64,000 bases of DNA from Agrostemma githago (Eukaryota; Streptophyta; Magnoliopsida; Caryophyllales; Caryophyllaceae). The DNA is taken from positions 62,575,666 through 62,639,665 of the forward strand of contig OY288251.1 of NCBI GenBank assembly GCA_958450325.1, in the 5' to 3' direction. Positions within the stretch are counted from its first letter, which is position 1, and every line of letters begins with the position of its first letter. The position numbers and the translations under genes are program-made. This document shows, one piece after another, positions 1 through 12,034 of this stretch. The notes under the pieces were generated by a model that did no database searches, was not told the DNA's origin, and was given only the letters and a program-made list of their open reading frames with translations.

Positions 1-878
1 TCAACCGATGACGTTTTATTGCGTAACGACATCTTCGAATGTTCTTTGTTGCGGATAATATTTTGTGTGGGCATATTGTAAGACCCGTCGAACTCCCCGT
101 AAAATTGTCGGCCATTTTTTTATTTTGGATCCCTGAATCTCAGAAAAACGTGGATAATATAATTTATTTTCAGCCGTTTTGGAGGTCGGGAATGACAGCG
201 TTTTTTCTTGTCCCAATTTGTATACAAAGTGTCCTGGGTCGCTTCATGATTAATCGTTCAATTTCAAGCCAATTCAACAAGTATACGCATCTTTAGCGGG
301 GTTAATAAATACACTGTCGATCGGAGATGGTTTATTGCGTAACGATACCCTCGAATGTTCTCCGTTGCGGATGAAATTTTGTGTGGGCATAATATAAGAG
401 CCGCGGAACACCCCGTAAAATTTTCAGCAATTTTTATTTCGGACTCCCGAATCTCAGAGTAACGTGGATAATACACTTCATTTTCAGCCGTTTTGGGGGT
501 CGGCCCCGACAACGTTTTTTGATGTTCCAATTTATTAATAGATTGTCGACCGACGATGGTATATTGCGTAACGACATTTTGCCCAAAAAATACGAAAGAC
601 AACATCAAAATGATAATATTAATGGGTTAAAAACACATACAAATCTCGACTTGTCCCCTGGATATGAATCACCCAAAAACCGCTGTAAATATAAAAAATT
701 ACCGATGTGAATAGGATTTCTCTAATACATCAGCATCACAATAATACAAGAAATAGTTACTTATAATTATTATATTCTTGTAAATAAATAACTTATTGGA
801 AATATATTTTTCTCAATTATTTATTCTAATTTTGACATAATCGGCCCTTTTTTAGCTCTGTCTTCGCGTTTGTTGGAC
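1..878. repeat. Spacer 0 (partial), 3' side of SPH copy 1
   Basis: The window begins in the fourth sub-repeat of a spacer. This is followed by the fifth (from about 311), the short sixth (about 541-590) and the non-repeated 3' flank of SPH copy 1. The short open frames here recur in every spacer with the same substitutions as the repeat and are not supported as genes. Confidence 0.85.
820..825 (-). other. Poly(A) signal hexamer of SPH copy 1
   Basis: AATAAA on the minus strand, 54 nt downstream of the stop codon. The same hexamer follows all L-class copies. In S-class copies (before genes 5, 7, 8, 9 and 11) one base change makes it TATAAA. Confidence 0.5.
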
Positions 879-1271
879 TTAAGGATTATTCCACACGAAA
901 CATTCACCGTGAAAATTCCTACAAGGACCACGTTCAACAATGGTCCACTCACAATCATCTTCACAAACTCGGTCATCTCTTGAGTATATATACATATCAT
1001 ACCAATACAATTTACTATTTGCCCACTTAAATGAACAATAATATTGTGTTGTTCCTATAATATTTGGCTGAAAACTGAATTCATAACCTTGGTCGTATGG
1101 CACCAAATGAATCCCAAGATCATTATCTTTTGATTTACAATGAATACTTAGGGTTTGTTTATTGTGCAGCCTATTTGTTATCAACACTCTTGTTCTTGCT
1201 TCACATTTTGTAATAGCTACAATGAATATTGTAACAAAAAGAAAAAAAGTGATTATGCTTTTTGGATGCAT
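879..1271 (-). CDS. S-protein homologue (SPH, plant self-incompatibility S1 family), copy 1
   Basis: Intronless 130-residue secreted protein. Residues 1-25 form a signal peptide (Lys4, hydrophobic 6-20, likely cleavage after Cys-Glu-Ala25). The mature part has the S1-family pattern: VLITNRL (29-35), LSIHCKSKDNDLG (41-53), YEFSFQPN (63-70), YYCSFKW (77-83), and a Cys-rich end with CEDDCEW (103-109), PC (116-117) and Trp127. Family members are small secreted beta-sandwich proteins. The poppy member is the stigma S-determinant, and most others have unknown roles in cell-to-cell signalling. The mature form has six Cys (45, 79, 103, 107, 117, 124), whereas four are usual in the family. The start is the Met conserved in all copies, 50 bp below a TATA box. 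L class. No frameshift. Expression is not known from sequence. Confidence 0.93.
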   Translation of the reverse strand: MHPKSIITFFLFVTIFIVAITKCEARTRVLITNRLHNKQTLSIHCKSKDNDLGIHLVPYDQGYEFSFQPNIIGTTQYYCSFKWANSKLYWYDMYIYSRDDRVCEDDCEWTIVERGPCRNFHGECFVWNNP

Positions 1272-1320
1272 TTTTTTTGTTGATATGATTATTATTATTA
1301 TTCATGTAAGCATTGACATG

Positions 1321-1332
1321 TTATATATATAG
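1321..1332 (-). promoter_or_regulatory. TATA box of SPH copy 1 (conserved in all units)
   Basis: A TATATATATAA-type box reads toward the gene on the minus strand, about 50 bp before the ATG. The same box starts at 4109, 6905, 9691, 12474, 15123, 17914, 20576, 23241, 25908 and 28702 in the other units. With usual plant spacing, transcription would start near 1295-1303, giving a leader of only about 25-30 nt. Confidence 0.7.
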
Positions 1333-1377
1333 ACATATTCCCTCCGAGTTCCTATTTGAACTACATCTCTTGATATA

Positions 1378-1394
1378 CATATGCATCGCATATG
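1378..1394. promoter_or_regulatory. 17-bp inverted repeat upstream of the SPH TATA box
   Basis: CATATGCATCGCATATG is a perfect 7-bp inverted repeat with a 3-bp centre, placed about 45-60 bp upstream of the TATA box. It is intact in most units (for example 6962-6978). It is altered on one arm in unit 4 (whose gene is broken) and in unit 8, and it has a 2-bp insertion next to it in unit 2. A dimeric transcription-factor site is a reasonable but untested reading. Confidence 0.4.
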
Positions 1395-1885
1395 ATTCAA
1401 GTGAATAAGGTAGTATATTAGTAAATAAGGAAGTAAATAAAATACTTGCAATACTGTCTAATACTTGGAGACCTGTCGGACACGCTTCGTAGTATCTGGA
1501 GACTCGTCGGAGTCGTCTAACATTGTTTATGGGATTCTGGACTTAAATAAATATTAACAATATTGTAGTTTTATGGTGGATACTTGATGCTATAAACACT
1601 TAATATAAGACTAAAAAAATAAAATAATAATTATATTATAAGTAGTACAATGTTTGAATATTTAAGATTTGATTCGTAACTTTGAGTCTATGCGGCTTTA
1701 ATTTTTGTTTTGTTGTTTTACGATAATTGCGATAGTGTAATTAACCAAACCTATACGGAGTAGTATTTTTGATATAAAAATCTTCAAAATCTCTTTGTTT
1801 AAATTTGTATATTGATTTTTTTTTTGTCGTGTCAAGTGTTGTATACATGTTTGTGTCAGTCCTACGTAGGTTTTTGCGCAACTAA

Positions 1886-3375
1886 TAGATTATCGACCGA
1901 CCGTGGTTTATTGCGTAACGACACTCTCAAATGTTCTCGGTTGGTGCCAAAAGAATTGTGGCCATATTATCTTTGGACTCGAGGAATACCTTGTAGAAAT
2001 TTCAAACATTTATATTTTCGACCCCCGAAACTCAGATAAAAAAACGTGGAAAATACACTTCATTTTATACCAATTTCGGAGTCGGACAAGGCTGCGTCTT
2101 ATCATCTCCCAATTTTTACACCACGTGTCATGGTTCTTTTTACGATGAAACTGGTTCGATTTCAAGCATAAAAAACAAGTATATGTTGCTTTCATGTGAC
2201 GAACAGGTTGTTAACCGACGATGGTTTATCGCACGGGCATATAATATGAGCCGAGTAACACCCCGTAAAATTTTCGACCATTTTTTATTTCGGACCCCAC
2301 AATCTCTAAAAAACGTGGATAATACACTTCATTTTCAACCGAGTTGGGGGGTCGGACATGGCAACGTCTTAACTTCTCCCGATTTTTATACCATGTGTCG
2401 TGGGTCGATTAACAATGCAAATTGTTCGATTTCAAGGCCAAACAAAAAGTATGCATAACATTCGCGCGACTACTATATTATCAATCGACGATGGTTTATT
2501 GCGTAACGACACTTTTAACTGTTCTATGTTGCTGCTAAAAAAATTTGTGGGCATATTGTATGGCCCGGGGAACACCCGATAAGGTTTTCGGCCATTTTTT
2601 TACCGGACCCCCGAATCTCATAAAAACGTGGATAATACACTTCATTTTAAGCAGTGTTTGGGGTAAGACAGGGCAACGTCTGATCTTCTCTCGATTTTTA
2701 AACCTTATATTCTCGGTCGATTCACGATGTTCTCGCTCGATTCCAAGACTAAACAACAAGTATACGTAGATTTCGAGTGACAAATAGATTGTCGACCGAT
2801 GACGTTTTATTGCGTAACGACATCTTCGAATGTTCTTTGTTGCGGATAATATTTTGTGTGGGCATATTGTAAGACCCGACGAATTCTCCGTAAAATTGTC
2901 GGCCATTTTTTTATTTTAGACCCCTGAATCTCAGAAAAACGTGGATAATATACTTTATTTTCAGCCGTTTTGGGGGTCGGGAATGACAACGTTTTTTCTT
3001 GCCCCAATTTGTATAAAACGTGTCATGAGTCGCTTCATGATTTAATCGTTCAATTTCAAGCCAATTCAACAAGTATACGCATCTTTAGCGGGGTTAATAA
3101 ATGCACTGTCGATCAGTGATGGTTTATTGCGTAACGATACCCTCGAATGTTCTCCGTTGCGGATGAAATTTTGTGTGGGCATATTATAAGAGCCGCGGAA
3201 CACCCCGTAAAATTTTCAGCAATTTTTATTTTGGACTCCCGAATCTCAGAGTAACGTGGATAATACACTTCATTTTCAGCCGTTTTGGGGGTCGGCCCAG
3301 ACAACGTTTTTTGTTGTTCCAATTTATTAGTAGATTGTCGACCGACGACAGTATATTGCGTAACGACATTTTGCC
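1886..3375 (+). repeat. Internal sub-repeat block of spacer 1
   Basis: Six degenerate copies of one monomer start near 1886, 2206, 2477, 2784, 3103 and 3329 (steps 320, 271, 307, 319, 226 bp), the last copy being cut short near 3375. Each full monomer carries, in order, GCGTAACGAC, GTGGGCATAT, CCCCGTAAAATTTTC, GGACCCCCGAATCTCA, GTGGATAATACACTTCATTT, GGGGGTCGG and CAAGTATACG. Monomer 2 lacks part of the beginning. The first two monomers contain a CACGTG (2122-2127 in monomer 1). The same six-part block recurs in every spacer, so the 2.7-kb unit is a higher-order repeat. Confidence 0.85.
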
Positions 3376-3670
3376 CAAAAAATACGAAAGACGACATCAA
3401 AATGATAATATTAATGGGGTAAAAACACATACAAATCTCGACTTATGACCTGGATATGAATCACCCAAAAACCGCTGTAAATATAAAAAATAACCGATGT
3501 GAATAGGATTTTTCTAATACATCAGCATCATAATAATACAAGAAATAGTTACTTATAATTATTATATTCTTGTAAATAAATAACTTATTGGAAATATATT
3601 TTTCTCAATTATTTATTCTAATTTTGACATAATCGGCCCTTTTTTAGCTCTGTCTTCGCGTTTGTTGGAC

Positions 3671-4062
3671 TTAAGGATTATTCCACACGAAACATTCACC
3701 GTGAAAATTCCTACAAGGACCACGTTCAACAATGGTCCACTCACAATCATCTTCACAAACTCGGTCATCTCTTGAGTATATATACATATCATACCAATAC
3801 AATTTACTATTTGCCCACTTAAATGAACAATAATATTGTGTTGTTCCTATAATATTTGGCTGAAAACTGAATTCATAACCTTGGTCGTATGGCACCAAAT
3901 GAAACCCAAGATCATTATCTTTTGATTTACAATGAATACTTAGGGTTTGTTTATTGTGCAGCCTATTTGTTATCAACACTCTTGTTCTTGCTTCACGTTT
4001 TGTAATAGCTACAATGAATATTGTAACAAAAGAAAAAAAGTGATTATGCTTTTTGGATGCAT
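3671..4062 (-). pseudogene. SPH copy 2, frameshifted in the signal peptide
   Basis: One A is missing from the A-run near 4027-4036, so the span from conserved ATG to stop is 392 instead of 393 bp. The signal peptide therefore goes out of frame with the mature part. From an internal Met (at 3979) 102 codons stay open, but that product would have no signal peptide. The copy also has Cys23 to Arg at the end of the leader and Ile54 to Phe. TATA box at 4109-4120. L class. Probably non-functional as a secreted protein. Confidence 0.88.
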
Positions 4063-6465
4063 TTTATTTGTTGATATGATTATTATTATTCATGTAAGCA
4101 TTGACATGTTATATATATAGACATATTCCCTCCGAGTTCCTATTTGAACTACATCTCTTGATATACATATATGCATCGCATATGATTCAAGTAAATAAGG
4201 TGGGATATTAGTAAATAAGGAAGAAAATAAAATAGTTGCAATACTGTCTAATACTTGGAGACCTGTCGGACACGCTTCGTAGTATCCGGAGACTCGTCGG
4301 AGTCGTCTAACATTGTTTATGGGATTCTGGACTTTAATAAATATTAACAATATTGTAGTTTTATGGTGGATACTTTATGCAATAAACACATAATATAAGA
4401 CTAAAAAAATAAAATAATAATTATATTATAAGTAGTACAATGTTTGAATATTTAAGATTTGATTCGTAACTTTGAGTCTATGCGGCTTTAATTTTTGTTT
4501 TGTTGTTTTACGATAATTGCGATAGTGGAATTAACCAAACCTATACGGAGTAGTATTTTTGATATAAAAATCTTCAAAATCTCTTTGTTTAAATTTGTAT
4601 ATTGAATTTATTTTTTTGTCGTGTCAAGTGTTGTATACATGTTTGTGTCAGTCCTACCTAGGCTTTCGCGCAACTAATAGATTATCGACCGACGGTGGTT
4701 TATTGCGTAATGACACTCTCAAATGTTCTCGGTTGGTGCCAAAAAGAATTGTGGCCATATTATCTTTGGACTCGAGGAATACCCTGTAGAAATTTCAAAC
4801 ATTTATATTTTCGACCCCCGAAACTCAGATAAAAAAACGTGGAAAATACACTTCATTTTATACCAATTTCGGAGTCGGACAGGGCTGCGTCTTATCTTCT
4901 TCCAATTTTTACACCACGTGTCATGGTTCTTTTTACGATGAAACTGGTTCGATTTCAAGCATAAAAAACAAGTATACGTTCCTTTCGTGTGACGAACAAG
5001 TTGTTAACCGACGATGGTTTATCGCGCGGGCATATAATATGAGCCGAGTAACACCCCGTAAAATTTTCGACCATTTTTTTTTCGGACCCCAGAATCTATA
5101 AAAAATGTGGATAATACACTTCATTTTCAACCGATTTGGGGGGTCGGACATGGCAACGTCTTAACTTCTCCCGATTTTTATACCACGTGTCGTGGGTCGA
5201 TTAATAATGCAAATTGTTCGATTTCAAGGCCAAACAAAAAGTATGCATAACATTCGCGCGACTACTATATTATCAATCGACGATGGTTTATTGCATAACG
5301 ACACTTTTAAATGTTCTATGTTGCTGCTAAAAAAATTTGTGGGCATATTATATGGCCCGGGGAACACCCGATAAGGTTTTCGGCCATTTTTTTACCGGAC
5401 CCCCGAATCTCATAAAAACATGGATAATACACTTCATTTTAAGCCGTGTTTGGGGTAAGACAGGGCAGCGTCTTGTCTTCTTTTGATTTTAAACCTTATA
5501 TTCTCGGTCGCTTCACGGTGTTCTCGCTCGATTCCAAGCCCAAACAACAAGTATACGTAGATTTCGAGTGACAAATAGATTGTCGACCAATGACGTTTTA
5601 TTGCGTAACGACATCTTCGAATGTTCTTTGTTGCGGATAATATTTTGTGTGGGCATATTGTAAGACCCGACGAACTCCCCGTAAAATTGTCGGCCATTTT
5701 TTTTTTATTTTGGACCCCTGAATCTCAGAAAAAATGTGGATAATATACTTTATTTTCAGCCATTTTGGGGGTCGGGAATGACAACATTTTTTCTTGTCCC
5801 AATTTGTATACAACTTGTCATGGGTCGCTTCATGATTTAATCGTTCAATTTCAAGCCAATTCAACAAGTATACGCATCTTTAGCGGGGTTAATAAATGCA
5901 CTGTCGATCGGTGATGATTTATTGCGTAACGATACCCTCGAATGTTCTCCGTTGCGGATGAAATTTTGTGTGGGCATATTATAAGAGCCGCGGAACACCC
6001 CGTAAAATTTTCAGCAATTTTTATTTCGGACCCCCGAATCTCAGAATAACGTGGATAATACACTTCATTTTCAGCCGTTTTGGGGGTTGGCCCCGACAAC
6101 GTTTTTTGTTGTTCCAATTTATTAATAGATTGTCGACTGACGATGGTATATTGCGTAACGACATTTTGCCCAAAAAATATGAAAGACGACATCAAAATGA
6201 TAATATTAATGGGGTAAAAACACATACAAATCTCGACTTATCACCTGGATATGAATCACCCAAAAACCGCTGTAAATATAAAAAATAACCGATGTGAATA
6301 GGATTTTTCTAATACATCAGCATCATAATAATACAAGAAATAGTTGCTTATAATTATTATATTCTTGTAAATAAATAACTTATTGGAAATATATTTTTCT
6401 CAATTATTTATTCTAATTTTGACATAATCGGCCCTTTTTTAGCTTTGTCTTCGCGTTTGTTGGAC
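4063..6465. repeat. Spacer 2 (L class)
   Basis: Same order of parts as spacer 1, including the 128-bp L segment and the six-part sub-repeat block (about 4675-6170). A 2-bp expansion next to the promoter inverted repeat distinguishes this unit. No additional gene is seen. Confidence 0.85.
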
Positions 6466-6858
6466 TTAAGGATTATTCCACACGAAACATTCACCGTGAA
6501 AATTCCTACAAGGACCACGTTCAACAATGGTCCACTCACAATCATCTTCACAAACTCGGTCATCTCTTGAGTATATATACATATCATACCAATACAATTT
6601 ACTATTTGCCCACTTAAATGAACAATAATATTGTGTTGTTCCTAAAATATTTGGCTGAAAACTGAATTCATAACCTTGGTCGTATGGCACCAAATGAATC
6701 CCTAGATCATTATCTTTTGATTTACAATGAATACTTAGGGTTTGTTTATTGTGCAGCCTATTTGTAATCAACACTCTTGTTCTTGCTTCACATTTTGTAA
6801 TAGCTACAATGAATATTGTAACAAAAAGAAAAAAAGTGATTATGCTTTTTGGATGCAT
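6466..6858 (-). CDS. S-protein homologue (SPH), copy 3
   Basis: Open 130-codon copy. It differs from copy 1 by Ile72 to Leu in the mature protein, a change shared with copy 10. All six mature Cys and the signal peptide are kept. TATA box at 6905-6916 and intact inverted repeat at 6962-6978. L class with AATAAA downstream. Confidence 0.92.
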   Translation of the reverse strand: MHPKSIITFFLFVTIFIVAITKCEARTRVLITNRLHNKQTLSIHCKSKDNDLGIHLVPYDQGYEFSFQPNILGTTQYYCSFKWANSKLYWYDMYIYSRDDRVCEDDCEWTIVERGPCRNFHGECFVWNNP

Positions 6859-9251
6859 TTTTTTTGTTGATATGATTATTATTATTCATGTAAGCATTGA
6901 CATGTTATATATATAGACATATTCCCTCCGAGTTCCTATTTGAACTACATCTCTTGATATACATATGCATCGCATATGATTCAAGTGAATAAGGTAGGAT
7001 ATTAGTAAATAAGGAAGTAAATAAAATACTTGCAATACTGTCTAATACTTGGAGACCTGTCGGACACGCTTCGTAGTATCCGGAGACTCGTCGGAGTCGT
7101 CTAACATTGTTTATGGGATTCTGGACTTTAATAAATATTAACAATATTGTAGTTTTATGGTGGATACTTGATGCAATAAACACATAATATAAGACTAAAA
7201 AAATAAAATAATAATTATATTATAAGTAGTACAATGTTTGAATATTTAAGATTTGATTCGTAACTTTGAGTCTATGCGGCTTTAATTTTAGTTTTGTTGT
7301 TTTACGATAATTGCGATAGTGTAATTAACCAAACCTATACGGAGTAGTATTTTTGATATAAAATCTTCAAAATCTCTTTGTTTAAATTTGTATATTGATT
7401 TTTTTTTGTCGTGTCAAGTGTTGTATACATGTTTGTGTCCGTCCTACCTAGGTTTTCGCACAACCAATAGATTATCGACCGACGGTGGTTTATTGCGTAA
7501 CGACACTCTCAAATGTTCTCGGTTGGTGCCAAAAGAATTGTGGCCATATTATCTTTGGACTCGAGGAATACCCTGTAGAAATTTTAAACATTTATATTTT
7601 CGACCCCCGAAACTCAGATAAAAAAACGTGGAAAATACACTTCATTTTATACCAATTTCGGAGTCGGACAGGGCTGCGTCTTATCTTCTCCCAATTTTTA
7701 CACCACGTGTCATGGTTCTTTTTACGATGAAACTGGTTCGATTTCAAGCATAAAAAACAAGTATACGTTGCTTTTGTGTGACGAACAGGTTGTTAACCGA
7801 CGATGGTCTATTGCACGGGCATATAATATGAGCCGAGTAACACCCCGTAAAATTTTCGATCATTTTTTATTTCGGACCCCAGAATCTCTAAAAAACGTGG
7901 ATAATACACTTCATTTTCAACCGAGTTGGGGGGTCGGACATGGCAACGTTTTAACTACTCCCGATTTTTATACCACGTGTCGTGGGTCGATTAACAATGC
8001 AAATTGTTCGATTTCAAGGCCAAACAAAAAGTATGCATAACATTCGCGCGACTACTATATTATCAATCGACGATGGTTTATTGCGTAACGACACTTTAAA
8101 TGTTCTATGTTGCTGCTAAAAAAATTTGTGGGCATATTGTATGGCCCGGGGAACACCCGATAAGGTTTTCGGCCATTTTTTTACCGGATCCCCGAATCTC
8201 ATAAAAACGTGGATAATACACTTCATTTTAAGCCGTGTTTGGGGTAAGACAGGGCAGCGTCTTATCTTCTCTCGATTTTTAAACCTTATTTTCTCGGTCG
8301 CTTCACGATGTTCTCGCTCGATTCCAAGACCAAACAACAAGTATACGTAGATTTCGAGTGACAAATAGATTGTCGACCGATGACGTTTTATTGCATAACG
8401 ACATCTTCGAATGTTCTTTGTTGCGGATAATATTTTGTGTGGGCATATTGTAAGACCCGACGAACTCCCCGTAAAATTGTCGGCCATTTTTTTATTTTAG
8501 ACTCCTGAATCTCAGAAAAATGTGGATAATATACTTTATTTTCAGCCGTTTTGGGGGTCGGGAATGACAACGTTTTTTCTTGTCCCAATTTGTATACAAC
8601 GTGTCATGGGTCGCTTCATGATTTAATCGTTCAATTTCAAGCCAATTCAACAAGTATACGCATCTTTAGCGGGGTTATTAAATGCACTGTCGATCAGTGA
8701 TGGTTTATTGCGTAACGATACCCTCGAATGTTCTCCGTTGCGGATGAAATTTTGTGTGGGCATATTATAAGAGCCGCGGAACACCCCGTAAAATTTTCAG
8801 CAATTTTTATTTTGGACCCCCGAATCTTAGAGTAACGTGGATAATACACTTCATTTTCTGCCGTTTTGGGGGTCGGCCCAGAGAACGTTTTTCGTTGTTC
8901 CAATTTATTAATAGATTGTCGACCGACGATGGTATATTGCGTAACGACATTTTGCCCAAAAAATACGAAAGACGACATCAAAATGATAATATTAATGGGG
9001 TAAAAACACATACAAATCTCGACTTATCACCTGGATATGAATCACCCAAAAACCGCTTTAAATATAAAAAATAACCGATGTGAATAGGATTTTTCTAATA
9101 CATCAGCATCATAATAATACAAGAAATAGTTACTTATAATTATTATATTCTTGTAAATAAATAACTTATTGGAAATATATTTTTCTCAATTATTTATTCT
9201 AATTTTGACATAATCGGCCCTTTTTTAGCTTTGTCTTCGCGTTTGTTGGAC
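6859..9251. repeat. Spacer 3 (L class)
   Basis: Promoter of copy 3, 128-bp L segment, sub-repeat block (about 7470-8955) and 3' flank of copy 4. No additional gene is seen. Confidence 0.85.
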
Positions 9252-9642
9252 TTAAGGATTATTCCACACGAAACATTCACCGTGAAAATTCCTACAAGGA
9301 CCACGTTCAACAATGGTCCACTCACAATCATCTTCACAAACTCGGTCATCTCTTGAGTATATACATATCATACCAATACAATTTACTATTTGCCCACTTA
9401 AATGAACAATAATATTGTGTTGTTCCTATAATATTTGGCTGAAAACTGAATTCATAACCTTGGTCGTATGGCACCAAATGAATCCCTAGATCATTATCTT
9501 TTGATTTACAATGAATACTTAGGGTTTGTTTATTGTGCAGCCTATTTGTAATCAACACTCTTGTTCTTGCTTCACATTTTGTAATAGCTACAATGAATAT
9601 TGTAACAAAAAGAAAAAAAGTGATTATGCTTTTTGGATGCAT
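9252..9642 (-). pseudogene. SPH copy 4, frameshifted after residue ~95
   Basis: Two bases are missing from the TATATATA run near 9355-9364, making the gene 391 bp from conserved ATG to stop. The reading frame leaves the family sequence after Met-Tyr-Ile and ends at 9346. This removes the last third, with Cys103, 107, 117 and 124 and the conserved Trp residues. The signal peptide and first part are intact. The promoter inverted repeat is also damaged in this unit, and the upstream ATG seen in other copies is lost (ACG-type change near 9674). Probably dead. Confidence 0.88.
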
Positions 9643-12034
9643 TTTTTTGTTGATATGATTATTATTATTTTTCACGTAAGCATTGACATGTTATATATAT
9701 AGACATATTCCCTCCGAGTTCCTATTTGAACTACATCTCTTGATATACATATGCATCGCATATAAATCAAGTGAATAAGGTAGGATATTAGTAAATAAGG
9801 AAGTAAATAAAATACTTGCAATACTGTATAATACATGGAGACCTGTCGGTCACGCTTCGTAGTATCCGGAGACTCGTCGGAGTCGTCTAACGTTGTTTAT
9901 GGGATTCTGGACTTTAATAAATATTAACAATATTGTAGTTTTATGGTGGATACTTGATGCTATAAACACATAATATAAGACTAAAAAAATTAAATAATAA
10001 TTATATTATAAGTAGTACAATGTTTGAATATTTAAGATTTGATTCGTAACTTTGAGTCTATGCGGCTTTAATATTTGTTTTACGATAATTGCAATAGTGT
10101 AATTAACCAAACCTATACAGAGTAGTATTTTAGATATAAAAATCTTCAAAATCTCTTTGTTTAAATTTGTATATTGATTTTATTTTTTTGCCGTGTCAAG
10201 TGTTGTATACATGTTTGTGTCAGTCATACCTAGGCGTTCGCGCAACTAATAGATTATCGACCGACGGTGGTTTATTGCGTAACGACACTCTCAAATGTTC
10301 TCGGTTGGTGCGAAAAGAGTTGTGGCCATATTATCTTTGGACTCGAGGAATACCCTGTAGAAATTTCAAACATTTATATTTTCGACCCCCGAAACTCAGA
10401 TAAAAAAAAGTGGAAAATACACTTCATTTTATACCAATTTCAGAGTCGGACAGGGCTGCGTCTTATCTTCTCCCAATTTTTACACCACGTGTCATGGTTC
10501 TTTTTACGATGAAACTGGTTCGATTTCAAGCATAAAAAACAAGTATATGTTGCTTTCGTGTGACGAACAAGTTGTTAACCGACGATGGTTAATCGCGCGG
10601 GCATATAATATGAGCCGAGTAACACCCCGTAAAATTTTCCATCATTTTTTATTTCGGACCCCAGAATCACTAAAAAATGTGGATAATACACTTCATTTTC
10701 AACCGATTTGGGGGGTCGGACATGGCAACGTTTTAACTACTCTCGATTTTTATACCACGTGTCGTGGGTCGATTAACAATGCAAATTGTTCGATTTCAAG
10801 GCCAAACAAAAAGTATGCATAACATTCGCACGACTACTATATTATCAATCAACGATGGTTTATTGCGTAACGACACTTTTAAATGTTCTATGTTGCTGCT
10901 AAAAAAATTTGTGGGCATATTATATGGCCCGGGGAACACAGATAAGGTTTTCGGCCATTTTTTTACCGGACCCCCGAATCTCATAAAAACGTGGATAATA
11001 CACTTCATTTTAAGCCGTGTTTGGGGTAAGACAGGGCAGCGTCTTATCTTCTCCCGATTTTTAAACCTTATATTCTCGGTCGCTTCACGATGTTCTCGCT
11101 CGATTCCAAGCCCAAACAACAAGTATACGTAGATTTCGAGTGACAAATAAATTGTCGACCGATGACGTTTTATTGCGTAACGACATCTTCGAATGTTTTT
11201 TGTTGCGGATAATATTTTGTGTTGGCATATTGTAAGACCCGTCGAACTCCCCGTAAAATTGTCGGCCATTATTTTATTTTGGACCCCTGAATCTCAGAAA
11301 AATGTGAATAATATACTTTATTTTCAGCCGTTTTGGGGGTCGGGAATGACAGCGTTTTTTCTTGTCCCAATTTGTATACAACGTGTCATGGGTCGCTTCA
11401 TGATTTAATCGTTCAATTTCAAGCCAATTCAACAAGTATACGCATCTTTAGCGGGGTTAATAAATGCACTGTCGATCGGTGATGGTTTATTGCGTAACGA
11501 TACCCTCGAATGTTCTCCGTTGCGGATGAAATTTTGTGTGGCCATATTATAAGAGCCGCGGAACACCCCGTAAAATTTTCAGCAATTTTTATTTCGGACC
11601 CCCGAATCTCAGAAATAACGTGGATAATACACTTCATTTTCAGCCATTTTGGGGGTCGGCCCCGACAACGTTTTTTGTTGTTCCAATTTATTAATAGATT
11701 GTCGACCGACGATGGTAAATGGCGTAACGACATTTTGCCCAAAAAATATGAAAGACGACATCAAAATGATAATATTAATGGGGTGAAAACACATACAAAT
11801 CTCGACTTATCACCTGGATATGAATCACCCAAAAACCGCTGTAAATATAAAAAATAACCGATGTGAATAGGATTTTTCTAATACATCAGCATCATAATAT
11901 TACAAGAAATAGTTACTTATAATTATTATATTCTTGTAAATAAATAACTTATTGGAAATATATTTTTCTCAATTATTTATACTAATTTTGACATAATCGG
12001 CCCTTTTTTAGCTCTGTCTTCGCGTTTGTTGGAC
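9643..12034. repeat. Spacer 4 (L class)
   Basis: Promoter region with TATA at 9691, 128-bp L segment, sub-repeat block (about 10245-11745) and 3' flank of copy 5. The flank nearest copy 5 (TATAAA hexamer) is already S-type, so the class boundary lies within this spacer. Confidence 0.85.

Larger units (their letters stand above)
1272..3670. repeat. Spacer 1 (L class)
   Basis: From right to left relative to the genes: promoter of copy 1 (1272-1400); a direct repeat GGAGACCTGTCGG/GGAGACTCGTCGG (about 1468-1510); the 128-bp L-specific segment (1511-1638); a single-copy part to about 1860; the sub-repeat block (1886-3375); and the 3' flank of copy 2. No gene other than repeat-borne short frames is seen. 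Confidence 0.85.

Noticed and set aside
5851..6225. Minus-strand frames of 105-124 codons recurring in nearly every spacer (for example 5851-6225, 16862-17236, 27646-28020), and plus-strand frames of 74-111 codons
   Set aside because: They lie across sub-repeat junctions, overlap each other on both strands, lack domain or signal features, and vary in length with random repeat substitutions. They look like by-products of a homogenised repeat.
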